A stretch of DNA of 53,051 bases from Acidimicrobiaceae bacterium (GTDB taxonomy: Bacteria > Actinomycetota > Acidimicrobiia > Acidimicrobiales > UBA8190), in NCBI GenBank assembly GCA_003151955.1, contig PLZB01000032.1, positions 31,080-84,130 on the forward strand. The letters run 5' to 3'. Positions 43,039 to 51,525 of this stretch are shown here, one piece after another. The notes beneath the pieces are model-generated. The model was given only the letters and a program-made list of their open reading frames with translations, was not told the origin of the DNA and ran no database searches. Made by a program: the position numbers and the translations under genes. Numbering within the stretch: position 1 is the stretch's first letter; the number at the start of each line of letters is the position of its first letter.

Positions 43039-44258
43039 GCGAGGGCCTCGTCGAAGGAGGCCCCGGCCTCGAGGAGGGGTCGGTAGCCCATGAGCTGGCG
43101 GGGCCGGCCGAAGCCCAGGACGGCGGCGAGCCTGGACCCCCGGCCGTAGAGGGCGACGAACCGGCAGTCGGCGAGCGATCCCGATCCCTCGACCAGGACG
43201 ACCTCGTCGTCGGGGGCGGGGTAGCCGAGAACCTGGAGCTTGACGTCGTACTGGTCGGACCAGAAGTAGGGGACGGGCCGGTAGTCCTCGGCCCCGGTGG
43301 GTCCCCGGAGGAGGTTCCGGGCCGCCACGACGGCCTGCTCGGTGGCGTTGGTCCAGTGCTCGACCCGGCGGTGCTCCCCGGACTCCCGGTCGAGCCAGCG
43401 GGCCAGGTCCCCGGCCACGACGACACCGTCAGCGGCGGAGAGGCCGGCGTCGGCGACGACCCCGTTGGAGAGCTCGAGGCCGGATCCCTCGAGCCAGTCG
43501 GTGGTAGGGATGACCCCGATCCCGACCACGACGACGTCGGCCTCGAGGGTGGTCCCGTCGGCGAGCTCGACCCGGGCCGGGGTGGCGCCGGCCTCTCCGG
43601 GATCGGGGCGGCCGACGGAGTCGACGCCGACGCCGGTCCGGAGGTCGACGCCGTGGTCGACCTGGAGGAGTCCGCAGACCGCCCCCATCTCCTCTCCGAG
43701 GACCCGGGCCAGGGGGGTCGGGAGCGGCTCGACGATGGTAACCGCCGCGCCCAGACCGACGCAGGTGGCGGCGACCTCGGCGCCGATGAAGCCGGCCCCG
43801 ACGACGACGACCCTGGTCCCGGGCCCGACGGCGGCGGCCAGGGCGGAGGAGTCGTCGAGGGTCCGCAGGACGTGGACGGCAGGGTGGTCGGCGGTGCCGG
43901 GGAGAACCCGGGGATGGGCCCCGGTGGCGAGGACGAGGCCGTCGTAGGGGAGCCGGCCGCCATCGTCGAGGTCGAGGGACCGGCCGGCGGTGTCGAGGGC
44001 GGTGGCCCGGAGACCGAGGCGGAGGTCGAGGCCGAGGGCGTCGATCTTCTCGGGGGCCCGGAGCCGGATCCGGTCCCGGTCCCAGGTCCCGGCCAGGAAC
44101 TGCTTGGAGAGGGGGGGCCGGTCGTAGGGGAGGTGGGACTCGGCCCCGATGAGGACGAGCCGGCCCCGGTAGCCCTCGGCCCGGAGGGTCTCGGCGGCCC
44201 GGAGGCCGGCCAGGGAGGCCCCGACGACGGCGACGGTCGAGCTCTCGGTCAGGGCCAT
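43023..44258 (-). CDS. FAD/NAD(P)-dependent oxidoreductase, ferredoxin reductase-like
   Basis: This 411-residue protein has the FAD GxGxxG-like loop AVVGASLAGLRAAETLR, the conserved LPYDRPPLSK, the NAD(P)H loop VVVGAGFIGAEVAATC and the FAD-site VVAGDLARWLD. The C-terminal reductase domain (VPYFWSDQYDVKLQVLGYP) is typical of ferredoxin/rubredoxin/dioxygenase reductases. It would move electrons from NAD(P)H to a small redox protein that is not encoded here. The ATG shares one base with the MBL hydrolase stop (TGATG), so both are co-translated. Confidence 0.9.
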   Translation of the reverse strand: MALTESSTVAVVGASLAGLRAAETLRAEGYRGRLVLIGAESHLPYDRPPLSKQFLAGTWDRDRIRLRAPEKIDALGLDLRLGLRATALDTAGRSLDLDDGGRLPYDGLVLATGAHPRVLPGTADHPAVHVLRTLDDSSALAAAVGPGTRVVVVGAGFIGAEVAATCVGLGAAVTIVEPLPTPLARVLGEEMGAVCGLLQVDHGVDLRTGVGVDSVGRPDPGEAGATPARVELADGTTLEADVVVVGIGVIPTTDWLEGSGLELSNGVVADAGLSAADGVVVAGDLARWLDRESGEHRRVEHWTNATEQAVVAARNLLRGPTGAEDYRPVPYFWSDQYDVKLQVLGYPAPDDEVVLVEGSGSLADCRFVALYGRGSRLAAVLGFGRPRQLMGYRPLLEAGASFDEALAYRPG

Positions 44259-44977
44259 CAGGAGCCGAACATCCGGAGCCAGTCCTCGGCGCTGCGCATC
44301 CGGAAGACGTAGTTGCTCGTCCGGGTCTCCCCCATCGTGGCCGAGGGGTCCGGGGAGTAGAGGTGGCCGGGGTAGAGGACGGTGTCGTCCCCGAAGCGGG
44401 CCAGCCGGGTGGTGAGGGACTCGTACATCTGCTCGGGGTCCCCACCGGGGAGGTCGGTCCGGCCGCAGCCGTCGAGGAAGAGGGTGTCCCCGGAGACGAG
44501 CCGGCCGGCCACCGAGAAGCACTGGCTCCCGGGGGTGTGGCCGGGGGTGTGGACGAGCTCGATGGAGAGGTTCCCGACGGTGACGAGGTCCCCGCTGTCG
44601 TGGGCCTCGAGATCCTCGGGGCCGACCCCGGAGGAGCGACCCACCCAGGGGACCTCGGCCCGGTTGACGTGGATGGGGACGGGGGCCCGCTCGAGGAGGT
44701 CGACGATCCCCTCGACGGGGTGGCCCATGAGGTCCCCCCCGATGTGATCGGCGTGGTAGTGGCTGGCCAGGGCCCCCACACAGCGGAGCCCGTCGGCCTC
44801 GAGAATGTCGAGGAGGTCGCCGACCCCGTAGGCGGGGTCGATGATGACGGCTTCCCCGGCGTCCCGGTCGCCGACGAGGTAGCAGAAGTTCGCCATCTGG
44901 CGGGCCAGGGGGTCCCCGACGGCGAAGTCCCGGCCGGCGAGGAGTTGGCGGAAGTAGAGGGGGTCGTCGTGGGCCAT
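44258..44977 (-). CDS. MBL-fold metallo-hydrolase (glyoxalase II/persulfide dioxygenase-like)
   Basis: The 239-residue protein has the metallo-beta-lactamase motif SHYHADHIGG, the second metal His in VHTPGHTPGS, the bridging Asp in SGDTLFLDGCGR and the final His in LYPGHLY. The segment GCGRTDLPGGDPEQMYESL is characteristic of the glyoxalase II/ETHE1-like branch, whose members hydrolyse thioesters or oxidise glutathione (mycothiol) persulfide. With a ferredoxin-reductase-like partner coupled downstream, a redox-sulfur role is plausible but unproven. Confidence 0.88.
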   Translation of the reverse strand: MAHDDPLYFRQLLAGRDFAVGDPLARQMANFCYLVGDRDAGEAVIIDPAYGVGDLLDILEADGLRCVGALASHYHADHIGGDLMGHPVEGIVDLLERAPVPIHVNRAEVPWVGRSSGVGPEDLEAHDSGDLVTVGNLSIELVHTPGHTPGSQCFSVAGRLVSGDTLFLDGCGRTDLPGGDPEQMYESLTTRLARFGDDTVLYPGHLYSPDPSATMGETRTSNYVFRMRSAEDWLRMFGS

Positions 44978-45004
44978 GGTGGAGCCACGGTACCCGGGGA
45001 GGCC

Positions 45005-45505
45005 CTAGCGGTACACCTTCCGGGGGAAGACGGCGTGGGGGCCGGCCACCCGGTCGAGGAAGAGGAGCCCGTCGAGGTGGTCGAGCTCGTGGAGGACGGC
45101 CCGGGCCTCGAAGGCGTCGAGCTCGAGCTCGAGGGGCCGGCCGTCGGCGCCGAGGCCGGCCACCACCAGCCGGGTGGCCCGGGCCACGTCGCCGGTCAGG
45201 TCGGGGACCGACATGCAGCCCTCCCGGGCCGGTTCGGGGGACTGGGCCGAGACGACCACGGGGTCGAAGAGGACGAAGGGGCCGTGGCAGGACCGGGCCT
45301 TGCGGTGGCCGGTGACGTCGACGGCGAAGGCCCGGAGGCCGACGCCGATCTGGGGGGCGGCCAGGCCGACGCAGGCCGGGGAGGCGGCCATGGTCTCGAG
45401 AAGGTCCAGGGCCAGGGCCCCGGCCGCGTCGTCGACGAGGCCGACCTCGGCGGCCCGGGCCGTCAGGACGGGGTGGGGCAGGACCAGGACGGGTCGGACG
45501 GCCAC
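45005..45505 (-). CDS. def: Peptide deformylase
   Basis: Def removes the N-formyl group from nascent proteins. The 166-residue protein contains the three motifs: CVGLAAPQIG (motif 1, with Cys in place of the first Gly), EGCMSVP (motif 2, Cys metal ligand) and HELDHLDG (motif 3, HExxH-type metal site). The length is normal and no second deformylase is seen in the window. The GTG start is 22 bases after the stop of the double-ACT gene. Confidence 0.93.
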   Translation of the reverse strand: MAVRPVLVLPHPVLTARAAEVGLVDDAAGALALDLLETMAASPACVGLAAPQIGVGLRAFAVDVTGHRKARSCHGPFVLFDPVVVSAQSPEPAREGCMSVPDLTGDVARATRLVVAGLGADGRPLELELDAFEARAVLHELDHLDGLLFLDRVAGPHAVFPRKVYR

Positions 45506-45527
45506 GGGGTCGGGGGTGGGGTGGGGC

Positions 45528-46070
45528 TCAGAGGAGGTCGGACTCGTCGGGGTGCATGGTGCAGTGGACCCCGAGGGCGGTGGCGGCGCCGCTGACGGCG
45601 GCCAGGGCGGCCTCGGCCCGGCCGGCCGGGAGGGTGACCCGGAGCATCATCACGTAGACGGGGGCGTCGGGGCCCCCGATGAGGTGGGTGGAGAGGTCGA
45701 CGACGTTCCCCTCGGCGTCGGCCAGGGCCAGGGCCACGGCGTGGACGATCCCGGGACGGTCGGCCCCGTGGATGGAGATGGTCCAGGGGTCGCCCTCGTC
45801 GGCGGTGCCCGCCCCGCCCGGCGGCTCGGCCAGGGGCCGGACGGCGACGACCAGCCCGAGGGGGCCGGTCACCTCGGCCAGGGCGGCCTCGAGGGCGACG
45901 GCCGTGGTCGCGTCGGGGGCGGAGACGACGAGGAGGACGGCGAACTGGCCCTGGAGGATGGTCATGGTGGAGTCCTCGAGGTTGCAGCCCTGGTCGACGA
46001 GGACCCCGGTGACGGCGGCGACGATCCCGGGCCGGTCGGCGCCGAGGGCGCTCAGCGAGAAGCGGGGCAT
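45528..46070 (-). CDS. Double-ACT domain protein (GcvR-like)
   Basis: The 180-residue protein is two ACT domains in tandem: FSLSALGADRPGIVAAVTGVL with GCNLEDSTMTILQGQFAVLL, and WTISIHGADRPGIVHAVALAL with VVDLSTHLIG. The ADRPGIV motif and arrangement match GcvR, a regulator of glycine cleavage in proteobacteria. Actinobacterial members probably bind an amino acid; the partner is unknown here because no gcv gene is in the window. Confidence 0.87.
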   Translation of the reverse strand: MPRFSLSALGADRPGIVAAVTGVLVDQGCNLEDSTMTILQGQFAVLLVVSAPDATTAVALEAALAEVTGPLGLVVAVRPLAEPPGGAGTADEGDPWTISIHGADRPGIVHAVALALADAEGNVVDLSTHLIGGPDAPVYVMMLRVTLPAGRAEAALAAVSGAATALGVHCTMHPDESDLL

Positions 46071-46103
46071 GGCCCGCGACGATAGGCCCTGAACGGGCCC
46101 GGC

Positions 46104-46565
46104 TCAGGTGTAGCGGGCGGCAGGGGTGCCCGGGGGGTGGTGGACCCCGGGCTGGGCGTCGGGGTTGTCGACGCAGACCTCGCCCTCGAGGCCGTCGGGG
46201 TCCCGGAAGAAGAGGCTGAGGACGGGGCCGAAGTCGGTGACGAAGTCGTCGGCGGCCCCCCGGGCCATGAGCCGGTCCCGGATGGTCTCGAAGGCCTCGA
46301 GGGAGGCGGCCTGGAGGCCGATGTGGTCGATCCGGCCCCGTTCGAACATGGGGGTCTGGCGTTCGGCCTCGGTGTTGGCGGTGATCTGGAAGACGTTGAG
46401 CTCCTGGAAGGGGCCGACGTCGATGATGGTGAGCCGGACATCGGCGTCTTCGATCTCGGGGCCGTCCCGGCGGACGGTGGCGTCGAAGACCTCCCGGTAG
46501 AAGGCCTGGAGCCGCTCGGTGTCGTTGGTGAGGAGGGCGACGTGGTTGATCCCGTTCAGGAGCAT
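46104..46565 (-). CDS. VOC (glyoxalase/dioxygenase superfamily) protein
   Basis: This 153-residue protein has two paired beta-alpha-beta-beta-beta modules: INHVALLTNDTERLQAFYREVF with a first metal His, and RIDHIGLQAASLEAFETI with SLFFRDPDGLEGEVCV, ending in the Glu that completes a metal site. VOC proteins include glyoxalase I, epimerases and ring-cleaving dioxygenases, and the substrate cannot be told. The ABC exporter genes lie 23 bases upstream on the same strand. Confidence 0.85.
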   Translation of the reverse strand: MLLNGINHVALLTNDTERLQAFYREVFDATVRRDGPEIEDADVRLTIIDVGPFQELNVFQITANTEAERQTPMFERGRIDHIGLQAASLEAFETIRDRLMARGAADDFVTDFGPVLSLFFRDPDGLEGEVCVDNPDAQPGVHHPPGTPAARYT

Positions 46566-46588
46566 GCCGTTGATCGTAGGCGGAACGG

Positions 46589-47407
46589 TCAGGTCACGAC
46601 CCGGGCCAGGAACCGCCAGATGCCGAGGGCGAGGAGGCCGGCCAGGCAGGCCACCATGGCCAGGAGGAAGGCCCAGGAGGGCATGTGGGGGAGGGTGGGG
46701 GTGAGGGCGTTGCGGAGGCCCTCGGAGACGTAGACGAGGGGGTTGGCCAGGACGAGGACCTGGAGCCAGCGGACGGGGGCGAGACGCTCCCAGGGATAGT
46801 AGACGCAGCCGAGGAAGGTCAGGGGGAGGACGACGACAGCGAACATGAGGCCGATCCGCTCCGGCTTGACGATGGTCCCGAGGGTGAGGCCGAGGGCGCC
46901 GGAGATGGCCGAGGCGAGGAGGAGGACGACGAGGAGGAGGGGCCAGTTGGCGACGTGGACGGAGACGGGGGTGGCGGGGACGAGGTAGACGAGGGGGAAG
47001 ACGAAGAGGGCGGAGGCGAGGGCGTGGAGGGCCCCGTAGACGACCTTCTCGACGGCGATCATCCAGACGGGGGCGGGGGCCATGGCCCGGTCCTCGATCT
47101 CCCGGGTGGCCCCGAATTCGATGGCCAGGGGCATCCCGACGGCGGTGATCCCGGAGAAGACGGCGGCGACGGCGACGAGCCCGGGGAGGAGGATGGTGGC
47201 GAAGCTGGCCCCCCCGGCCCCGGTGAAGCCCTGGCCGATCTTGGGGAAGAGGTAGGTGAAGACGAAGACGAACATGAGGGGTTGGACGGCGGTCCGGAGG
47301 ACGAATTCGGCCAGGTTCCGGCGGAGGGCGGCGAGGTCCCGCTCGAGGAGGCCGAGGAAGGCCCGGCCTGGGGTGGGCCGGGTGGCCTCGGAGGGGTGGT
47401 CAGTCAC
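46589..47407 (-). CDS. ABC-2 type transporter permease
   Basis: This 272-residue protein has about six membrane helices (for example LMFVFVFTYLF, TILLPGLVAVAAVFSGITAV, LLVVLLLASAISGALGLTLG) and the ABC-2 family motif region MAPAPVWMIAVEKVVYG in the loop after the second helix. Together with the ATPase encoded just upstream it forms an exporter, possibly for a drug or lipid. The GTG start lies within the end of the ATPase gene, an 8-base overlap. Confidence 0.9.
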   Translation of the reverse strand: MTDHPSEATRPTPGRAFLGLLERDLAALRRNLAEFVLRTAVQPLMFVFVFTYLFPKIGQGFTGAGGASFATILLPGLVAVAAVFSGITAVGMPLAIEFGATREIEDRAMAPAPVWMIAVEKVVYGALHALASALFVFPLVYLVPATPVSVHVANWPLLLVVLLLASAISGALGLTLGTIVKPERIGLMFAVVVLPLTFLGCVYYPWERLAPVRWLQVLVLANPLVYVSEGLRNALTPTLPHMPSWAFLLAMVACLAGLLALGIWRFLARVVT

Positions 47408-48341
47408 GGAGGTCCCTCCCGGTGAGGGAGATGAAGACGGTCTCGAGGGTGGGCTCGGTGACGGCGAGGTCGGAGAGGCCGTGGCCGAGGGCGGCGGCGA
47501 CGATCTGGGGGACGACCCGGTCGGCGGAGACGGCCAGGACCCGGAGACCCTCGGGACTGGGCTCGACCTTGGTCACCCCGGGGAGGGCCTCGAGGCCGGG
47601 GCGGAGACCATCCGGGTCGGCGAGGTGGAGGGTGATGAGGGTGCCGGCGCCGAGGCTCCGGCGGAGCTCGGCCGGGGGGCCGGAGACGAGGACCTTCCCG
47701 TGGTCGACGATGGCGACCCGGTTGCAGAGGCTGTCGGCCTCCTCCATGTAGTGGGTGGTGAGGAGGACGGTGACCCCCTCGGCCTTGAGCTCGTCGACGA
47801 TCTCCCAGAGGGCGAGGCGGCTCTGGGGGTCGAGACCGGCGGTGGGCTCGTCGAGGAAGAGGACCCGGGGCCGGTGGGCGACGGCCCGGGCCAGCTGGAG
47901 CCGCTGGGCCATCCCCCCGGAGAGGAGCATGGTCATCCCGACGGCCTTGTCCTCGAGGCGGAAGCGGTCGAGCATCTCGTCGGCCCGGCGGCGGGCCCCG
48001 GCCCGGGCCATCCCGAAGTAGCGGCAGTGGTGGTAGAGGTTCTGGCGGACGGTGAGAGCCCGGTCGAGGGTGTTGAACTGGGTCACCACCCCCATCTGGG
48101 CCTTGGCCCGGGTCGGGTCGGCGGAAACGTCGATCCCGGCCACGGTGACCCGGCCGGCGGTGGCCCGGACCCGGGTGGTGCAGACCCCGACGGTGGTGGA
48201 CTTCCCGGCCCCGTTCGGCCCGAGGAGACCGAAGGTCTCGCCGGGGGCCACGTCGAGGTCGATCCCGTCGACGGCCCGGACGGGGGCGGGGCCCCCGTAG
48301 ACCTTGACGAGCCCCTGGACGGAGATGGCCGGTGGCTCCAC
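47400..48341 (-). CDS. ABC transporter ATP-binding protein (DrrA-like)
   Basis: The 313-residue ATPase has Walker A GPNGAGKST, Q-loop VTQFNTLDRALT, the signature LSGGMAQRLQLARA (where C-motif LSGGQ is LSGGM), Walker B VLFLDEPTAGLD and H-loop LLTTHYMEEAD. The C-terminal 80 residues match the regulatory extension of DrrA-type exporters of daunorubicin-like compounds. GTG 48341 places the start just before the first strand; a longer frame upstream would enter the control region of the divergent synthetase gene. Confidence 0.92.
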   Translation of the reverse strand: MEPPAISVQGLVKVYGGPAPVRAVDGIDLDVAPGETFGLLGPNGAGKSTTVGVCTTRVRATAGRVTVAGIDVSADPTRAKAQMGVVTQFNTLDRALTVRQNLYHHCRYFGMARAGARRRADEMLDRFRLEDKAVGMTMLLSGGMAQRLQLARAVAHRPRVLFLDEPTAGLDPQSRLALWEIVDELKAEGVTVLLTTHYMEEADSLCNRVAIVDHGKVLVSGPPAELRRSLGAGTLITLHLADPDGLRPGLEALPGVTKVEPSPEGLRVLAVSADRVVPQIVAAALGHGLSDLAVTEPTLETVFISLTGRDLRD

Positions 48342-48438
48342 CGGGGGGACCCTACCGGGAGGCGCCGCAGAGGGGACAGGTGGAGGTTTAGTGTGGCGCC
48401 GACTCGGTGGTCGGCCGGGTCGGAGCGAGGAGGGTCCG

Positions 48439-50013
48439 ATGGAGGAGCGGTTCACGGTGGCAGGGTTGCTCCGGTACCAGGCGGCCCGGCAGCCCGAGGC
48501 CCCGATGCTCAGCCTGGGGGAGGACCGGGTCAGCTGGAGTGAGCTCAAGGGCCGGGCCTGCCGGCTGGCCCAGGCCCTGGCCGGGGAGGGGGTCGGTCCG
48601 GGGGACCGGGTGGCCTTCCTGGACCGGAACGGAACGGCCTACTTCGAGGCCCTCTTCGGGGGGGCCTTCCTGGGGGCGGTGAACGTGGCCGTCAACTGGC
48701 GACTGGCCCCCCCGGAGATGGGGGCGGTCATCGACGACTCGAAGGCCTCGGTCCTCATCATCCACGGGGACTACCTCCCCTGCCTGGCCGCCATGGGGAC
48801 CGATCTCCCCTCGGTGGTCCGGATCGTCGTCATCGGGGAGCCCTCCGGGGGGGACCGTGAGGTCGGCTACGAGGCCTGGCGGGACGCCGGGGAGGAGGTG
48901 GACCCGGGCTACGTGGGGGACCCGGAGGAGGTCTCGATGCAGCTCTACACCTCGGGGACGACGGGGTTGCCGAAGGGGGTCATGCTGACCAACGGGAACC
49001 TGGCCACGGCCATCGGGGAGGCGGGGGAGACCTTCCGGATCAACGAGGAGACGGTGAGCCTGGTGGCCATGCCCCTCTTCCACATCGGAGGATCGGGCTG
49101 GGCCCTCTGCGGGATGTCGCGGGGGGGCCGGTCGGTGATCCTCCGGGACGTCGACCCGGGGGAGATCCTCCGGATCTTCGAGGAGGAGCAGGTCACGGAG
49201 ACGTTCGTGGTTCCCGCCGTCCTGATGCTCCTCCTGGCCACCCCGGGGATCGGGGTCCGGGACCTCTCGAGCCTCCGGAACATCTTCTACGGGGCCTCCC
49301 CCATCGCCGAGGAGGTCCTCGTGAACTGCATGCGGGTCTTCGGCTGTGAGTTCACCCAGGTCTACGGGATGACGGAGACGACGGGGGCCATCACGGCACT
49401 CCGGCCCGAGGACCACGACCCGGACGGGCCGAGGCGCTACCTTCTCCGCTCGGCGGGGCAGGCCCACCGGGGGGTCGAGCTCCGGATCGTCGACCCGGAC
49501 TCGGGGGAGGACTCCCCCACCGGAATCGTCGGTGAGCTCTACACCCGGTCGGCCTACAACATGCTCGGCTACTGGGAGAAGCCCGAGGAGACGGACCGGA
49601 CCCTCCTGGCCGACGGGTGGCTCCGGACGGGGGACGCCGGCTACGTCGACGCCGACGGCTACCTCTTCCTCCACGACCGGATCAAGGACATGATCGTCTC
49701 GGGGGGAGAGAACGTCTACCCGGCCGAGGTCGAGAACGTCCTGCTCTCCCACGAGGGGGTGGCCGACGCGGCGGTGATCGGGGTTCCCGACGAGCGGTGG
49801 GGGGAGACGGTGAAGGCGGTGGTGGTGCCCGTTCCGGGGGTCGAGATCGACGCCGGTGAGCTCATCAGCTTCTGCCGGGAGCGGCTGGCCCACTACAAGT
49901 GCCCGACCTCGGTGGACCTGGCCGAGGTCCTCCCCCGGAACCCCTCGGGGAAGATCCTCAAGCGGGAGCTCCGGGAGCCCTACTGGGCGGGCCGGGAGCG
50001 GCGGATCCAGTGA
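48439..50013 (+). CDS. Acyl-CoA synthetase (AMP-dependent ligase)
   Basis: This 524-residue ANL-family enzyme has the P-loop YTSGTTGLPKGV, the acyl-binding QVYGMTETTGAI, the hinge GWLRTGDAGYVDADGYLFLHD, the ENVYPAEVEN motif and the catalytic Lys near the C-terminus (NPSGKILKREL). It activates a carboxylic acid to acyl-AMP and then acyl-CoA; chain length is uncertain. GAGGAGGG precedes the ATG. The next gene starts within its stop codon (GTGA), so the two are translationally coupled. Confidence 0.92.
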   Translation: MEERFTVAGLLRYQAARQPEAPMLSLGEDRVSWSELKGRACRLAQALAGEGVGPGDRVAFLDRNGTAYFEALFGGAFLGAVNVAVNWRLAPPEMGAVIDDSKASVLIIHGDYLPCLAAMGTDLPSVVRIVVIGEPSGGDREVGYEAWRDAGEEVDPGYVGDPEEVSMQLYTSGTTGLPKGVMLTNGNLATAIGEAGETFRINEETVSLVAMPLFHIGGSGWALCGMSRGGRSVILRDVDPGEILRIFEEEQVTETFVVPAVLMLLLATPGIGVRDLSSLRNIFYGASPIAEEVLVNCMRVFGCEFTQVYGMTETTGAITALRPEDHDPDGPRRYLLRSAGQAHRGVELRIVDPDSGEDSPTGIVGELYTRSAYNMLGYWEKPEETDRTLLADGWLRTGDAGYVDADGYLFLHDRIKDMIVSGGENVYPAEVENVLLSHEGVADAAVIGVPDERWGETVKAVVVPVPGVEIDAGELISFCRERLAHYKCPTSVDLAEVLPRNPSGKILKRELREPYWAGRERRIQ

Positions 50014-51218
50014 GGTCCCTGGCCGGTCTGGTCGGGGACTACGACCGGCGGATCGGGCCGGCCGTCCTGGCCGGGGCCGGGGTCGGGGGGAACTCGGTGT
50101 CCTCGGCGCTGGGGATCTGGCTCCTCCTGGCCGCCTGCGCCCCGACAGCCGGCGGGGCCGAGCGGGCCGCGCTGGAGGAGACGCTGGGCTGCCCCGCCGC
50201 CGAGGCCGCCGACGAGCTCGCCGCCTTCCTCGCCGATCCCCCGGCGGCCCTGGCCAGCGCCGTGGCCCTGTGGGTCCGGGCCGGAGACGGCAACGAGGCG
50301 GTCGGCGGGTTCCTGGCCGGGCTCCCTCCCGAGGTGGAGGCGGGATTCATGCCCACACAGGCCGAGGCGGACCGGTGGACCGAAGAGCGGACCCTGGGGC
50401 TGATCGGGACGTTCCCGGTGGCGATCGACAGCCTGACCCGGCTGATCCTGGCCTCGGTGCTGGCCACCAGGGTGTCCTGGGAGAGGCCCTTCGAGGTGGT
50501 TCCCACTGCCGAACGGCTCGGTCCGGAGTCCCCCTGGCAGGGGACGGTGGACAGGGTGCTCCTTCGGTTCGGGGCGGAGGGGTCACGACTGGTCCGGACG
50601 GAGGCGGCCGGGATCGTGGCGGTCCAGGAAGCGGCCGCGATGGAGGATGTGGTCGTGGTGTCGGTCTCGGCCGATCAGGGGGTTGAGCCGGCGATGGTCC
50701 GGGCCGCGGCCCTGGAGGTCTCGGACGGCTCTCCTGCGATCTCCCTCTTCGACCTCCCTCTGGGTGGGGGGCATTCGTGGGAGATCACCGAGCGCGAGGT
50801 GCCGGCCGCGGTCGACGGGGAGCGGTCGGAGCGGATCGAGTCGGCGGCCCTGCCGGCCTGGTCGGCCGATTCGACCCACAACCTGAAGGGGTCGGGGCTC
50901 TTCGGGGTCGCTCCGGCCCTGTCCACCCTGGTCGGGCTGCTCGTCCCCGATCCGGGCGGGGACGACACCGAGGCGGTCCAGCGGGCAGTGGCCTCCTACA
51001 GCCGGACGGGGTTCGAGGCGGCCGCCGTCACCGTCTTCGCCGTCCGGGTCGGGTCGGCCCGACCGGCCCCACCCACCGAGCGGGGGGTGGAGCGGACGGC
51101 GATCCTCCGGTTCGACCATCCCCACGCCGTGGTGGCCCGGGCCGGATCCGGTGGGCGGTACGGGGGGCTCCCCCTGTTCTCGGCCTGGGTGGCCCAGCCG
51201 GAGGAGCCCGGGGAGTGA
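50010..51218 (+). CDS. Divergent serpin-like protein
   Basis: This 402-residue protein resembles a serpin. The N-terminal NSVSSALGIWLLLAACA segment with ERAALEETLG recalls the serpin FSPxSIxxAL...GxTxxE pattern. LILASVLATRVSWERPFE matches the serpin N-A-x-Y-F-K-G-x-W...F block. The C-terminal TGFEAAAVTVFAVRVG looks like the hinge E-x-G-T-E-A-A-A-A, and FDHPHAVVARA...LPLFSAWVAQPE the closing DHPFxFxIR...LFxGRVxxP. No signal peptide is seen, so it is probably cytoplasmic. Whether it inhibits proteases is unknown; the reactive loop (about 343-366) is Arg/Pro-rich. The GTG start overlaps the ligase stop. Confidence 0.62.
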   Translation: MRSLAGLVGDYDRRIGPAVLAGAGVGGNSVSSALGIWLLLAACAPTAGGAERAALEETLGCPAAEAADELAAFLADPPAALASAVALWVRAGDGNEAVGGFLAGLPPEVEAGFMPTQAEADRWTEERTLGLIGTFPVAIDSLTRLILASVLATRVSWERPFEVVPTAERLGPESPWQGTVDRVLLRFGAEGSRLVRTEAAGIVAVQEAAAMEDVVVVSVSADQGVEPAMVRAAALEVSDGSPAISLFDLPLGGGHSWEITEREVPAAVDGERSERIESAALPAWSADSTHNLKGSGLFGVAPALSTLVGLLVPDPGGDDTEAVQRAVASYSRTGFEAAAVTVFAVRVGSARPAPPTERGVERTAILRFDHPHAVVARAGSGGRYGGLPLFSAWVAQPEEPGE

Positions 51219-51219
51219 C

Positions 51220-51525
51220 TCAGAAGAGGGGCTCCTCGTCGTCGCCGTCGGGGGGTTCCCCGGGGAGGGGCTCCTCGTCCCCCACCGGCACCCCCTGGCC
51301 GACAGCCTCGAGGCGGGGGACGAGCTCCTCGACCCGGCTCCGGGTCCGGCGGATCCGGAGGTCGAGGTCGTCGACGATGGCGGTGGCCCGCTCGAGGCGG
51401 CCGACGAGCTGGTCGACGTCGACGTCGCGCTGCTCGAAGAACTCGACGATCCCGTCGAGCTCCCGGGATGCCTCGGTGTAGGTCATCTCGGAGACGGGGA
51501 CTCCCCCGCCGTCTTCGGTGGTCAT
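51220..51525 (-). CDS. xseB: Exodeoxyribonuclease VII small subunit
   Basis: The 101-residue protein contains the XseB core (MTYTEASRELDGIVEFFEQRDVDVDQLVGRLE split over two helices, about 14-45), which packs as a helical hairpin on XseA. The C-terminal third is an acidic, Pro-rich tail. Start ATG 51525 overlaps the xseA stop by 4 bases (ATGA). Exo VII degrades single-stranded DNA into oligonucleotides. Confidence 0.9.
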   Translation of the reverse strand: MTTEDGGGVPVSEMTYTEASRELDGIVEFFEQRDVDVDQLVGRLERATAIVDDLDLRIRRTRSRVEELVPRLEAVGQGVPVGDEEPLPGEPPDGDDEEPLF

